From contig BDIU01000101.1 of assembly GCA_002118135.1 (NCBI GenBank), forward strand, positions 1 to 55,092: a stretch of DNA of 55,092 bases, in the 5' to 3' direction. Below, in pieces: positions 35,201-46,600 of the stretch (position 1 is the first letter of the stretch; the number at the start of each line of letters is the position of its first letter). This DNA comes from Trebouxia sp. TZW2008. Taxonomy: Eukaryota > Chlorophyta > Trebouxiophyceae > Trebouxiales > Trebouxiaceae. Below the pieces are notes generated by a model. It was not told where the DNA came from, did no database searches, and saw only the letters and a list, made by a program, of their open reading frames with translations. Position numbers and translations under genes: made by a program.

Positions 35201-36237
35201 CGCAAAACCAAGCCTTTGGTAACTGCACGCAATCAGACTCCTCAGCTCAGAACAGTGTGACTACAGTGAAGGGGTGAATTGCAAGCAGTACTGTTGTTCC
35301 TGTGTGAGACACTTGAGGCACCCGCCATGCTTTCAGAGTGATACTGTCTGCTTTGTCAGCAAAACACACATTGCAAGCACAGTTTGAGGATGTCAACACA
35401 ACTTACACATGAAGGGCTGTTTCAGCTGCATGAGGCAGACCCCATGCTTTTTTGGCACGCCAGTAAGCTTCTCAGCATGTCGTTGTAAGACCAGTTTGTT
35501 GCTGTCACTGCACAAAGCGATGTGTGCGTGGTTATGCTGGACAAGCTGCGCAGAATGTGAGCAAAGTCTGTCAGCAACAAACAAGACTGATCAGATTTGT
35601 TGGCTGGCCAAAGCATGTAATCTCTCTCTCTGTACAAAGAGAGAATGCACAAGCAAACGCCGCGCGCTGCTTGCGCTTTCTGCTGTTTGGCTGTCATGAC
35701 AATTGACGCAACAGCCTCTTTTGCACAGGGCAAGGAGGCCAGCGAGGTGCAGCGTATAGCCTTCACAAGTTGACAAGTACCCAGCGCTCCATGCGTGAAG
35801 CTGAGTGCCTTTCAAGTCAAACTGACTTGATTTTGAGCGACAGTGCGAAAGTTGCTAAGGAGACCAGCTCTCTCAATGACATGGCAGAATGACTACGTAT
35901 ACAAGGCAGCAAGTTGCACAAAGGGAGAAGGTGAACACACCATGAGGTCTTCTCCCAGAGGTTGTTGTGAAGTCACAGTGAGCCTGTCTTTGAGACCAAG
36001 TAACCAGGTCAACACCTGATCCGTCACTCCCGCCTCGACTTTGACGGGCTCCCAATCGAAAACGCAGTCGTACTCCATGACGTACAGCAGCTTTGGGCGC
36101 GGGCTTGTCGTCTGCCGTGATACCGACTCCGCTTTGAGTCCGGAACTGGAAGTTTGCAGACCTGCATCACTGGCGGCGGCCGCTGCGAAGATTGCCGCGA
36201 AGCAGCAAGCCAGGACGGTTGCTCGTGAGGAGCGCAT
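29283..36237 (-). CDS. Secreted or lumenal protein of unknown family
   Basis: Exons in transcript order are 35941-36237, 34837-34983, 33595-33876, 32853-33162, 31991-32468, 31345-31514, 30600-30844 and 29283-29801, 815 aa in all. The start at 36237 gives a signal peptide (ATVLACCFAAIFAAAAASDA); an upstream in-frame ATG exists at 36285. Landmarks: LLYVMEYDCVFDWEPV (about 50), IPKAWWVPEIAN (100), AHVTDAYGDHTAWHVHTI (about 200), YYYEDPANRFSHIPSIVVPV (about 255), a Ser/Ala/His-rich acidic linker (about 370-460), VYVWNVTLPQHFFSRAPVDP (about 540), WLMTYEELAGIDFN and FPFPIWREESMHNMLVQVAK (about 570-600), then a Ser-rich tail. I cannot name the family and suggest no function. Less certain: the exon 2 donor (34837 or 34840) and the exon 4 end (a second in-frame donor 51 bases further on). 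No transmembrane segment is evident after the signal. Confidence 0.7.
29860..29970 (-). pseudogene. Decayed copy of the last exon's acceptor region
   Basis: The + sequence near 29895-29965 (GACGTGGGCTTTGCTTATGC, CTGCAGCAGCATGACAG) parallels the functional acceptor region at 29765-29815 (GACATGAGCTTCGCTGATAA, CTGCAGCAGCATGACAG). Confidence 0.6.
29981..30220. repeat. 51-bp minisatellite, about 4.5 copies
   Basis: Units start at 29981, 30032, 30083, 30134 and 30185 and contain CAAGATGTGCTGTGCACTGC and GTYGTTCAAACATCTGCC. The period is 17 codons, so long repeat-peptide ORFs appear; they are within the last intron and on the opposite strand. Confidence 0.85.
31735..31935 (-). pseudogene. Two decayed copies of the exon 5 3' end plus donor
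   Basis: The exon end near 31985-32065 (+: CTCTCCATGTCTGGAATGAA, TGGCTGCAACAACCACTC) is repeated at about 31855-31925 and more weakly at 31735-31770. Both copies lie downstream of the exon in transcript sense. Confidence 0.7.
33195..33260 (-). pseudogene. Decayed copy of the exon 4 acceptor and 5' end
   Basis: On the - strand GCAGATCATCATAGACAACA, then TGTTGCAAGCCTACTGTCA, parallels the functional acceptor at 33162 (GCAGGCAATTATGCACAATG, then TGTTGCAAGCTTACTATTA). Confidence 0.7.
33513..33590. repeat. 12-bp AGGAAGCTGCAC repeat at an exon donor
   Basis: Five to six units lie just past the donor of exon 33595-33876. Read through, they would add LQLPVQLPV-type repeats. Confidence 0.8.
34940..35480 (-). 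pseudogene. Decayed tandem copies of the exon 2 acceptor and 5' half
   Basis: The functional junction (- strand GCTTGCAG/ATACCAAAAGCC, 34983) recurs at about 35065-35110, 35185-35235 and 35315-35350, and weakly at 35440-35470, spaced about 125 bases. All are upstream of exon 2 in intron 1. Confidence 0.7.
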
Positions 36238-36789
36238 CGTTGCCACGGTACGAAAAATGTCCCTGCTGAGGTCTGCGCTATGCATGCACGAGCGCTCCGT
36301 TAGTAACGAGGTTAACGAGATTCAGTGTCGTGGATGCTTCGTTGCGTCCGAGGCGCACTGTCAATCATAACGACAGATTTCATAATGAACCACGAGATGG
36401 AGCGCTGACGCGTCGGTCGCCTCCTGCTGCTTGCTGGCGATGACACTTCATGCCATGGTGACACATGTTGCAGATCGCTGCAGCAGAGATCAGCTTTGAA
36501 CTTGAGCAATGGGGCAACAGTTTGAGGCCACGAGCAAATTCATCAGGTTCGGATGTTGCCATTAATCGGCACAACAGATAGGCCAAAGATCTGTTGCAAT
36601 CGTCTAGACAAGAACATTCTCGACAACAGCATCACAAGCTGACCAGCAACAACAATCTTCAACAAGGCTTGTCACACTGAGAGGTTCTGTTGCATTCCGA
36701 CAGTTTCAGTCATATGCAAACAAGTGGTGCATCCGCTGCCAATGACCGCCTTTCCACAGTCATGAATGCAGCTTGTAACGATAGCAGTC
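36238..36789. other. Tandem intergenic region
   Basis: This lies between the stop of the mL45 gene (36790, -) and the start of the secreted-protein gene (36237, -). It should hold that gene's promoter and the mL45 3' UTR. No other feature is seen. Confidence 0.5.
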
Positions 36790-39700
36790 CTAAATGGCAG
36801 CACCTGCGCTTTGCACATGCTGCTTGCTGCGTGATTGCCTGTATGCCTTGGGCTGCATGATTGGTTCCTGTTTGCTCTTGGAGGTTGCTGGCTGTGCAAC
36901 AGTACTGTTGTTAGGTTCTGCTGATGACGTCCCTGATGCAGAAATCTGTGTTGCAGCATTTGATGCCCGCGATGGTATTGATAGACGTCCAGCGCACCTC
37001 CACCTGCAGAAGGCACAGTAAGGTGTAAAAGCTAGGAAACAGGGCAGCTTTTGCAATTTCTGTTTTGTGTTGGGGAGACTGCCCGTTTCTTCTCTCATTC
37101 CCGTGTTTCAAGGTCCTTTTGCAGAGGAATGCAAGAGTTGGAGGCATGTCTCGACAACTCATTGCTGCATTGATCACACACAGGCGCTTTGTTTACGTCC
37201 TGTAACCGCAAACAATTGCATGGCTCAACTGGGTAATTGTATGACTCTGAACATAGGAGATCGCTTGACACATTAGCTAAAGAGTTCGAATCACCTTGTG
37301 GAAGGGTCCTTCCTCAATGCCCGCTCAAACACCCAAGTGTCCACCACTTTGAGCGGTGTATCAGGACTGCCGGCTACTAGTTCTCGCCTGGCGTTGTACA
37401 CTGCAAAGCTTTGCTGGCTTGGGATCTTGACTGTCATTTGAACCCACGCAGTCTTGTCGTCCTGTAAACAGCAAAGAGCGGTTGCAGCACTGGTCAAGCC
37501 TATACGAGAGTCCAAAGGACTGCCTGGCCTTTCAAGCGGCAAAGCTTTGCTGGCGTGAACTCTTGACTGTCATCTGTACCCAAGCAGATTTGACATCCTA
37601 CAAACAGCAGAGAGCGGTTGCTGCACTCGTCAAGCCTATACGAGAGTCCAAAGGACTGCTGGCTACTACCTCTCGCCTGACATTATACGGAGCAAAGCCT
37701 TGCTGGCTTCGAATCTTGACTGTCATCTGTACCCAAGCAGTCTTATCATCCTGCAAACAGAAAAACGCTGTTGCAGCAGCTGTCAAGCGCATGAAACAAC
37801 CAAAAAGACTGCTGGCTACTAGCTCTTGCCCAGCGATCTACGCAACAAAAGTTTGCTGACTGGGAATCCCGACTGTCAATTGTACTCAAGCAGTCTTGTC
37901 ATCCTGCAATGTAAAATACAAGGTTCCTGATGACATATACTTCAAAGCTGCTGACAAGGCGCGTGTTACACACACCAAATTGCACGGCTGGGAAGGGGGC
38001 CAAGGGGGGCAAGGGGTAAGGAGGGGGTTGGGGGGGGGTGGTGCAGGGTAGTGCTGGGCACCCTGGACTTTACCTTGGCAGTCTGCGTTGGCTTTGCTCA
38101 CTGGCAGTACAGTAGTTCAACGGGACATACTTTAGGCAGTCTCATGCAAACAGCAACATTGTGTCAGGCAGCTTGGAGAAAACAAGAAAAGTCTACGCTG
38201 TTAGGCGCTGTAACGGGAGCCTCTGTCTAAACAGGCAGCCTGGGACAACTGGGATCCTACCTTGGGGTTTTGCGCCATGATTCTGCCTTGCACAATCTCC
38301 AAGTCTTTGAGGGCAGGTCGTTTGAACATTGACCAGCGCACCGTTTTCCAGCCGCCATCTTGCCTGGCTTTAATTTCACGCTTCATGTCGCTGAAAAGCA
38401 CTGGAGTTGTTGCCTGTAGAAGCAGTAGACATGACTGCTAAGCTTGTGCTTTGTAGCCTTGAAACAGCCAGCGTTGTTGCAAGATACATGGCTAGTTGGC
38501 TGACAAGAAATGTTCTCATGCCCAAGCGAAAGCTTCATGCAACTTCAGGAACTAGGCAGCATAACTTTAAAACTTTGACAAAACTAGACACTCATAGCAA
38601 GGTGTTAGGAGGGAGGGGGACGAGGGTTGCGGAGCAGAAAGAGGAAGAAGGGAGGTTTTGGGACTGAAGGGGAGGGATGGAAGCCCAGGTGGGCAGGGGC
38701 AGGGGGTAAGGGGGTTTGGGTTGGCAATGGAGTATACCTGCCTCAGTCTTGACTGATCACCTTCAGCCAGCAATTGACAGGTCTCCTCATACACTTGCAG
38801 CGCTTCTTCCTTGAACGATCGCAACCCAAAGCCCTTGACATTGCGTTTCAGCTTTGCCAATGCGTACATGGACTTCAGGTTACTCAGCGTGCGTTCTTTT
38901 CGCAGACGCCAGCCTTGCAAAGTGAACCAGGATTGCAGCAATGGTAATTGCACGCCAGGGCCCCTGACAGCTGTCACACAATCAGATCAGTCATCAGCAG
39001 TGACTCACTGGCAGCCAGCCATGAGCAATGGGTCATGTGCAAGCCAAGGAAGAGTCCTGATCTATACAGTCAGCATATGCCAGCCTTGCAAAGTGAACCA
39101 AGATTGCAGCAATGGTAACCGCACGCCAGGACCCCTGACAGCTGTCACACAGTCAGATCAGTCATCAGCACTGACTCTCTGGGAGCCAGTCATCAGCAAT
39201 GAGTCATGTGCAAGCCAAGGAAGAGTTTCTGATCTGTACAGCCAGCATGTGCCAGCCTTGCAAGAGAAATCAGCATTGCAACAGAGGCAATTGCACGCCA
39301 GGACCCCTGACAGCTGTCACACATCAAGATCAGTCACCAGGAATGAATCACAAGATGAGACATCACTTGTCTCATTGGTTGAAGCAGAGGTGAAGTGATT
39401 GCATGATTAAGCTTAAGAGCATGCCCCTGAAAGCTGTCTGACCTTGGATCCAGTCATATGCAAGTCATGGTTGCCTTATCGATACTCATGAGCCAGCCTG
39501 GCATGAGTCATCATTGATACAGTCAACAACATGAGCCAGCCACAGAACATGATCCAGGATTACAAAATTGGCAGCCTCAGAGGGTAATGCAGGCGCCTGA
39601 CATTTCTACACACCGGATCTGAGTGTGCAGGGTTTTCAGAAATTCTAGAAACCTTTGAACTTTCAACTGTGTTAGGTAGGGTGTGGGGTTCAAGGTGGTT

Positions 39701-40327
39701 TTGCGGTTTACGTGGGAGGGTTTTGAGGTCCAGTGTGGAATAATGCTGGGGCATGCAGGCGGGTCAGTCACCTGTATGGCTCCATCAGCACATTGGGACT
39801 GATGAAAACTGCCTTGATCATGCCCCCACGCATATGAGAGACAGGTCCCATATTTTGCTTCTGTCCTGCAGCCTTTTCAGGCTTGCTTGGCTTTTCTGCA
39901 GTAGCTTGCTCGGCAAAGCTTCTGCAAAACAGGGGGATTGAGTTGCTGGAGAAGTCGAGCTGTGTTGCAGCGGATGATGCAAGGACATGTTTGCTTACCT
40001 GGCATGCTGCATTGATGCTGCCATCGATAGCCGAGAGTCTACTGCCATGTTGCTTTGCCATACTTGACAGGGAGCAATTGTCGCTGCTTGACATAGGTTT
40101 TGTGCTTGCAAGGACAGTAAAGGTGCCTGCGTCGCAGGCATCAACCCAGCTTCAAACGTCTGGCTGACTTGGTGGCCGGATAGCAGCGCATAACGAAACT
40201 TTCTGCGACACACCTGCATTGTATGTCCAGGCAAGCCTCCGGCCAGGCCTGCGGATGCATGATGCCAAATTGATGTGGCTTGCACTCGCATCAACCATGC
40301 CTGACGAAGCAGCCGGCATGATGCCAT
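36790..40327 (-). CDS. MRPL45: Mitochondrial Tim44-like ribosomal protein mL45
   Basis: Exons are 39999-40327, 39772-39921, 38738-38963, 38261-38413, 37295-37461 and 36790-37003, 412 aa in all. The basic, Ser/Ala/His-rich N-terminus (MASCRLLRQAWLMRVQATS) looks like a mitochondrial presequence. The Tim44-like core follows: WRLRKERTLSNLKSMYALAK, LRSFKEEALQVYEE, LLAEGDQSRLRQ, FSDMKREIKARQDGGWKTV, WVQMTVKIPSQQSFAVYN, VVDTWVFERAL and WRCAGRL. These match the order and motifs of mL45 (MBA1-related), which sits at the mitoribosome exit tunnel and anchors it to the inner membrane. The last 60 residues are a Gln/Ser/Lys-rich tail. If exon 5 were not spliced at 37295 a TGA would follow at once and WRxxGRL would be lost, which supports exon 6. 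It is divergent from the lipase gene. Confidence 0.88.
37462..37920 (-). pseudogene. Three decayed copies of the mL45 exon 5 acceptor and 5' half
   Basis: The junction read on + as GTCTTGTCGTCCTGTAAACA (functional, about 37451) recurs near 37585, 37739 and 37891. Each is preceded on + by a GACTGTCATCTGTACCCAAG-type copy of the exon body. All lie in intron 4. Confidence 0.8.
38964..39330 (-). pseudogene. Two decayed copies of the mL45 exon 3 acceptor and 5' end
   Basis: The + block GCCAGCCTTGCAAAGTGAAC ... CACGCCAGGRCCCCTGACAG ... CTGTCACAC (functional at about 38911-38980) is repeated from about 39078 and 39250, period about 167-172 bases. The copies lie in intron 2. Confidence 0.85.
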
Positions 40328-40655
40328 AGCGTCGCTACCCGCGACGGAAAACGCTTGAGCTTTATAGCATCGTGCTATGCTGTAATTGGATCACGCAGGA
40401 TTGCTATTGCTCTGCTGGCATCAAAAAGGTCTAGCGCATATCAGCTTTGACAAAACGAACGAGCGCAGCATGCCACAGCTTCACAATCAGCTGACCGAAG
40501 TTGACCGAAGACCAAATTGCTGACTGTGATGTCGAGCACTTCGTTTGCCCTCAGTTCCTGCGCTTGAATCTGTTCGTGCAAGCAAATATCGCTGGACTGT
40601 AGATCTGTATGGGGCGGGCCTGTCTTGGGAGCAGCGTCGTTTGTCGCTCCTCGCG
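40328..40655. promoter_or_regulatory. Divergent promoter between mL45 and diacylglycerol lipase
   Basis: Only 328 bases separate the two start codons, so promoter and 5' UTRs must be shared or overlapping. The lipase-proximal part is GC-rich. No clear box motif is seen. Confidence 0.55.
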
Positions 40656-43600
40656 ATGCCGGCGATCCAGATGTTCGGCAGGCGTTGGGCACTTGCAGCA
40701 GACGACGTGCCCGTGCTCGCTTTTCCAGCAGCAATATTCCACGCCATCTGGTTCATCTTCCTGGTTGTGGGATTCTCAGCCATTCAGAGACCGAGCAGCT
40801 GCTCGAACACAGCATCGTATCAAACCTGCATAAGCGGACTTTTCATATGCTTCTTCCTGTCGACGGTCCTCGAAAGCTGGCTGGTGTGGGAAGGACTCAG
40901 AGGTGCGCATTACGCACCTATGCTGTTGACTCGACAGCCTCTCAGCCACTGGTTTTGTGGTACAGGCAGCATCTTTGAAATAGAAAAGCGTAAGCGAGTG
41001 GTACCTTTGCTATATGGTCAGACAGCGGTGTTTGTGCTAGAGACCGCTTTCTTGAGTGAGTGCCATATGTGTATCTCATTTTGTGCTGTCTTGAAGTTCC
41101 ATAGACAAGCTTGGTCGTTAGCTTGCTTGCATGACATTTGGTAGTTGTTCTTTGTTGCATGCTGCAGCTTGTTGCCAACCAATGTCCTGATTACATTTGC
41201 AAGCACCTGTTCACCTGCTCATGCAACTGTAGCTTGTGCATAATCATCTTGCGCCTTGTTGTTCACACTGACACCAACCTGTACATGATACAAGCCCAAG
41301 TGACAGAAAGCATTTGACTACATGCATCGACTCTGATGCAATCCTGTGGACGGTGTTGATGGCAGCAGGCACTGAATCAAGTGCTCTGCAGTCAAAAACT
41401 TGAGACGCTCTGGCAGCGACATCTTGTGTTGTATATTTGCAGTTTTTGGGGCAATTTTAATCTTCCGGAAGCGTCCAGATTGCTATGAGCTTCATTTCAG
41501 CTTGTTCAGCAATCTTAAGGAGTAGTCTCAGCAACATCTTCCACTGTGTATCTGCAGTTTTTGGGACGGTATTGATCTTCCGGAAGCGTCCAGATTGCTA
41601 CGAGCGTCATTTCAGCCTTTGGCATTCTCAAGGGGTGGTGGACGTCCTGATTTGGACCACATGGGGCGTACTGATTGTCATGGCTGCCTCAGTGTTTGCC
41701 ACGTACAGTTTCTTCCCACAGTACAACAGCCAGAAGAGTTGGTGAGCCCCTCCATCTGCATCCTCCACCGCTAACCTTTGAGAAAGCTGCTGAAACGCTA
41801 CATTCTCAGCCTACTTGCAGCTGGCTGTTGGCTATCCCAATTCTTGTCTCCCCTCAATTGCAATTCTCTATTCAAGTTGACGGCCATCATCCGCCCCAGC
41901 ACATGTCGCTGTGCTAATTAAATTCAGCGCATCTCTGCCACTATAGGCAGCAAAGGTGTAGGTCTTGTCCCTGTGTATGTGCTGCAGCACACGTATGGCA
42001 AGCAGCAGGGTGACAGAGGGCGTGCAAGGGTGTGGGAGCCGATCGAATCAGGCAACTTGCCTGTTTGGTATCTTGCTGCATGGTTTGATTCTTTGTGAGT
42101 GCGTAGTCAGTGCATTCTTCAATGCAGGGAGAAATGGTCTAGGTGCTTGGCCCTGTGCATGTGCTGCAGCACAAGGGGTGCTCTGCATTGCTTTGACTGT
42201 ACTATTTCACATAAGCTTCTTTGCTACGGCAGGGAAAGGAGGTGCAGGTGCTTGGCGCTATGTATGTGCTGCAGCACAAGAATGGCAGGTAACAGAGGGG
42301 GTACAGGGGTGCAGGGGGATCAGCCTGACCCTCTGGGCAGGATGTCAGAGCTGTTTGCTCAGGTACTACAACTTTGCGCAGAAGCAACACAGCATCTGCA
42401 GGGCTTTTTGTGTTCACTGATGCAGCAGCAATTTCTGTGTTAAAATTCATCAACAGTGGGCAGTTGTCTGTCCACAGCCCTCATGAAACGCACTGTGACA
42501 GACATACACCACTGAAAGGGTTTTGCAAATGAGGAAATTATATATGAAAGGTACATAAACTTCAATAAGGTTGAAACTGTAGGTGTTTGAGCATGTGGAC
42601 ATGGTGACAACAGACGTTCTGGCCACCTTCCTCATGGCTGCAGCTGCTCAGCAGTGCAAGCGGCGGGCAGCTGTGGCAAAGCTGATTGGGGCAGATTCCA
42701 ATGGCCTTGCCAGGGCTGGTGCCCCTCCCCTTGCTCCTGCGAGGTCAGTCTTCTTCTTGATGTGCATAACAAGCCTCTTTGTACCATCTGCAATCAACAG
42801 GCTAAGCACTGTTGTCTTTGAACAACCACCAGATGGGTTTAGTGCAAAAAAGGAGGAAAGCATTGCGCCAACAGATTTCTGTGATGACACAGCATAACCA
42901 GGATGTTTGCCTCCACGTCTTCTTCAGTGTCTCAAGCCAGCAATACAAGTGATGCAATTCAAGTGATCACGATACTATATGCTTGTTGTGCAGGCAGGTC
43001 CAACACTATCAGAGAGCTACAGTCAGCACACAGTGCAACCAGGCTGCTTGCGTCCGCTTCTTCTTCAGAGCTGTACCCAAGGTCACACACATCTAGCAAC
43101 TGTGCTAGAACTTGAGGTCAACATTGTTTTCACACAACTGCTTTGTGCACGCAGGTCCAACATTGAGAGGACTGCAGTCGGCTCACAGTGCAACCAGGTT
43201 GCTGGCGTCCTCTTCTTCTTCAGAGTGTGAGACCTCAATGCAAGTGAGTACTATTTGATGACCATGAGGCTATATGATTTTTATTGGATGCAGGTCCAAC
43301 ACTGTGAGAGAGCTACAGTCAGCACACAGTGCAAGCAGATTGTTGGCGTCCACTTCTTCTTCAGTGTCTCAGGCCAGCAACGCAAGTGAAGGCCATCAGA
43401 TGGAGCAGCATGGCAGGGAGGCAGGGTTGACCAATGGGTCACATGGGGTCAGGCAGCACTTACTCACTCCCAGCGGCATTGCAGCAGAGCTCAGGTGGGT
43501 GAGCCTGACTCGCAAACTTGCATTTCACCTACTCAGGACCTCTATTGCCCACCCATGTCATGAATCTGATCTTCTATCCAAGTGGCTTCTACATCTTGCC

Positions 43601-46600
43601 AACATTGATGTACTCACGCCATGGCATTTTGTCTGTTTAGGCCTGAGTGGACACCTCAAGAGGCAGCACAGCGGCAGGGCCCAGAGTATGAACAGGTGGA
43701 GCCAAAAGACTTGGCAGAAGCCGCGCACTTCTGCCGGTTTGCCTTTGCAGCGTATGGCTACATGCTTTACATTTGGAGCAGACCTCAGATGGTGTAAGTC
43801 CTCTATCTGTCTGAGCTGATGTTTGTTTGGCTGTACAGTAAACTCACGTTGTAAGGACACTCAATGTAAGGACAATCTCGATGTAAGGACCACGCCATTG
43901 GTAACCAAACACTACATTCTGACTGCAGTGGCCACTTTGAGTGAAGTAAATTTGATATAAGGACAAATTTGATGGTAACCAAAGCGGTCGTTACAAAGAG
44001 AGTTTACTGCACTTCCTTATTTTATGCCATCTGTCTGCCTGTCGGTCTGCCCGCCTGCCTGCCTGCCTGTCTGCTCGTCTGCCTGCCTGCCTGTCTGTCT
44101 GTCTGTCCGTCCATCCGTCCGTCCGTCCGTCTGTCTGTCTCTCTGTCTGTCTGTGCTTGTGTCCTCTTGCTGCAATAAGCGCTGCTTCTGTGCTGCATGC
44201 TGTGCATAAAGATCTGGCAACTGAGTTTTGATTTGAGTCTAATGTGCGCTAAGCAGAGGTTGGTGTCAGCTGTGTTGTGAGCTGCATTGTAGTTGTTGGA
44301 CAAGTCCTGTCAGACACTGCATGCCAAGCATATTGAGCATAACACATTTTGGTCTACATCCTTAGTACCAGCAAGCATGGCATAAGTTAACCACAGTGTC
44401 CTAGCTGAGTCTAATGTGCACAATGCAGAGGTTGGTGCCAGCTGTGTTGTGGGCGCCATTGCAGTTGTCGGACAAGTCCTGTCACAAGCTACATGCACTG
44501 CACACTGAGCACGGCAGTTGCTCTTGTGCATGATTGCAAGCATGACAGGATCAAGCGAATGAGTTGATGTGTATCGTGCAGGGGTTGGTGTCAGTTTTGT
44601 AGTGAGCACCATTGCAGATATCCTGTCAGACACTGCATACTAAATAGAACAAGCACACACAACTTTCTCTCTCTGCATGCTGACTATCAGCAAGAGCCTA
44701 GCTGAGTGTAATGTGTTTCATGCAGAGGTTGGTGTCAGCTGTGTTGTGGCCGGCATTGTAGTTGCTGGACAAGTCCTGTCAGACGCTACATGCAAATCAT
44801 GCTAAGCGAGCAGCGGAAGCTACCAGACTTGTCCGAGCTGAAGGTGACTAATCACATGAACCGAGAGGCCATTCAGCAGATGACTCAGCTTCCAGACAGG
44901 GATGTGGTTTTTGTCAGATTCCAGAGTGAAGGCATCGTGCACTCGTGCCTACCTTACTTCATCGCCATTGATGAGAACAGCAACTCAGTAGGTCAGTCAC
45001 TTTGTTCTGCCATTTGCTTGTGCAATCTTGTGTACTTGTGCCATCCCAAAGGGGGTTGTTAAGGAATTTGTTCCTGCTACTGGTACAAAACACAACTAGT
45101 ACAAGAAGTGTACCATACATTTAGCTGTCTGTGATGTCTGCAGCGGTGGCAATCCGAGGGACCTCAAGTCTGAAAGACCATATAAGGGAGTTTGTATGAC
45201 AGCATGCGGCTTCACTGCTCATTGGAAGCTGCTTCTCGTTCTGGCTACTTGCAGACAGCGCCCTGGAAGCTTTTTTGTGGCTGCAGTGGTGTCAAGGAGA
45301 GGGACGTTGAGCTTGGAAGACTGCATGACAGACTTTGTTTGCAGGCTGCTGTTTTCAGACAACAGCAATTACAGCCTCCTTGCTGCTTCTGCAGTCGACA
45401 GGCGCAGATTGCAATGTCTGCAGCGGTCTCAATCAGAGGGACATTCATTTTTGGGGATTGCATCACAGACTTCATGTGCAAGCCTGTGCCACAGAGCAAT
45501 CAATGCTTTCTTGTTGCTGATGCTACTGAGACAACAGCAAAAGAGGACTTGACTGATCAGACATCACTGCTGTGTGCAGTGATGTCAATCCAAGGGACAT
45601 TTAGTTTGGAGGATTGCGGCACAGACTTCATGAGCAACCCTGTGGCTTCAAAATCAGAGCAATCAGCGCTTTCTTGTTGCTGCTGCTACTGAGAAAACAA
45701 GCAAAAGAGGACTTGACTTATCAGGTATAACTACTGTGTCTGCAGTGGTGTCAATCAGAGGAACCTTGAGCCTTGAGGACTGTGTCACAGACTTCATGTG
45801 TGAGCCTGTGGATTTAGATGAGTGGATCAAGGAGATCGACACGTCTCACGGTCCCAGAAGCTTCTCAGATAGGATCCCTGAGGTCAAGGCAGCCAGTGAG
45901 TTACTTGCCAGTCATTGCCAAAAGTAATGCTTGTGATAGCCTACATGCCTTGCGACATGGGGTTGCCACTACAAGGCCCAACTCACCTATCATGCTTGCT
46001 TATGTTGCGTGAGCAGTGCAACCTTACGTTGCAACCCGTCCCAGCATTGTGGCAGCATACATGTCGCGTTTCTGCTGCTGTTGCACGTAGCACTTGCCCA
46101 CATCAACAGACATCATTTCCAGCTCTGCACCCTGCAGGCGTTGCCTGAAATGAGTAGCATAGGTTGCTTTACATACACCATGATGTTAAGCAACAAGAAC
46201 TGCATGTGTGCTGCAGCTCAGAGCACAGAGGCAGCAGGGCACTCAGGGATTCTGGAGTCAGCCAAAGGGGTTTTGGAAGACATTCAGTCCACTGGAGTGC
46301 TTGAGCAACTCATGCTACACCCACCGGTGCGTCAAGTCAGACACCACGCCCTTTGGCTGGGTGTCAATTGAGTACTGGTTTTGTATGTCATGCAGCTTGC
46401 TCAAAATGGCAGCCTTGCGTTGCGGCTCAATCAATGGTCGCATTCTAGAATGAGCTAAGGGAGTACTGACAGTCCACTGGAATGCTTGAGCAATTGATGC
46501 TGCAGTCACCAGTGAGTCATAGACTGTGAGCAAGTGTGCTGTTGTGCAAAGCCTGCCTCTCTTGTCTGTCTGTGCCAAGGTGCAAGGCTCAACTTCTGTC

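Noticed and set aside
37462..37920. Treating the repeated segments as extra mL45 exons
   Set aside because: Each copy is broken or lacks a usable donor, and adding one would insert a second partial copy of the same core strand; only the copy at 37295-37461 joins exons 4 and 6 in frame.
40545..40655. Upstream start of the lipase at 40545
   Set aside because: The conserved DAGL N-terminus begins at the ATG at 40656; the open frame before it is not family-like and begins without an ATG of its own supported by homology.
44017..44303. Low-complexity ORFs rich in Arg/Gln/Thr/Asp or Cys/Leu/Pro
   Set aside because: Frames through a CTGY/CCGT simple repeat in a DAGL intron.
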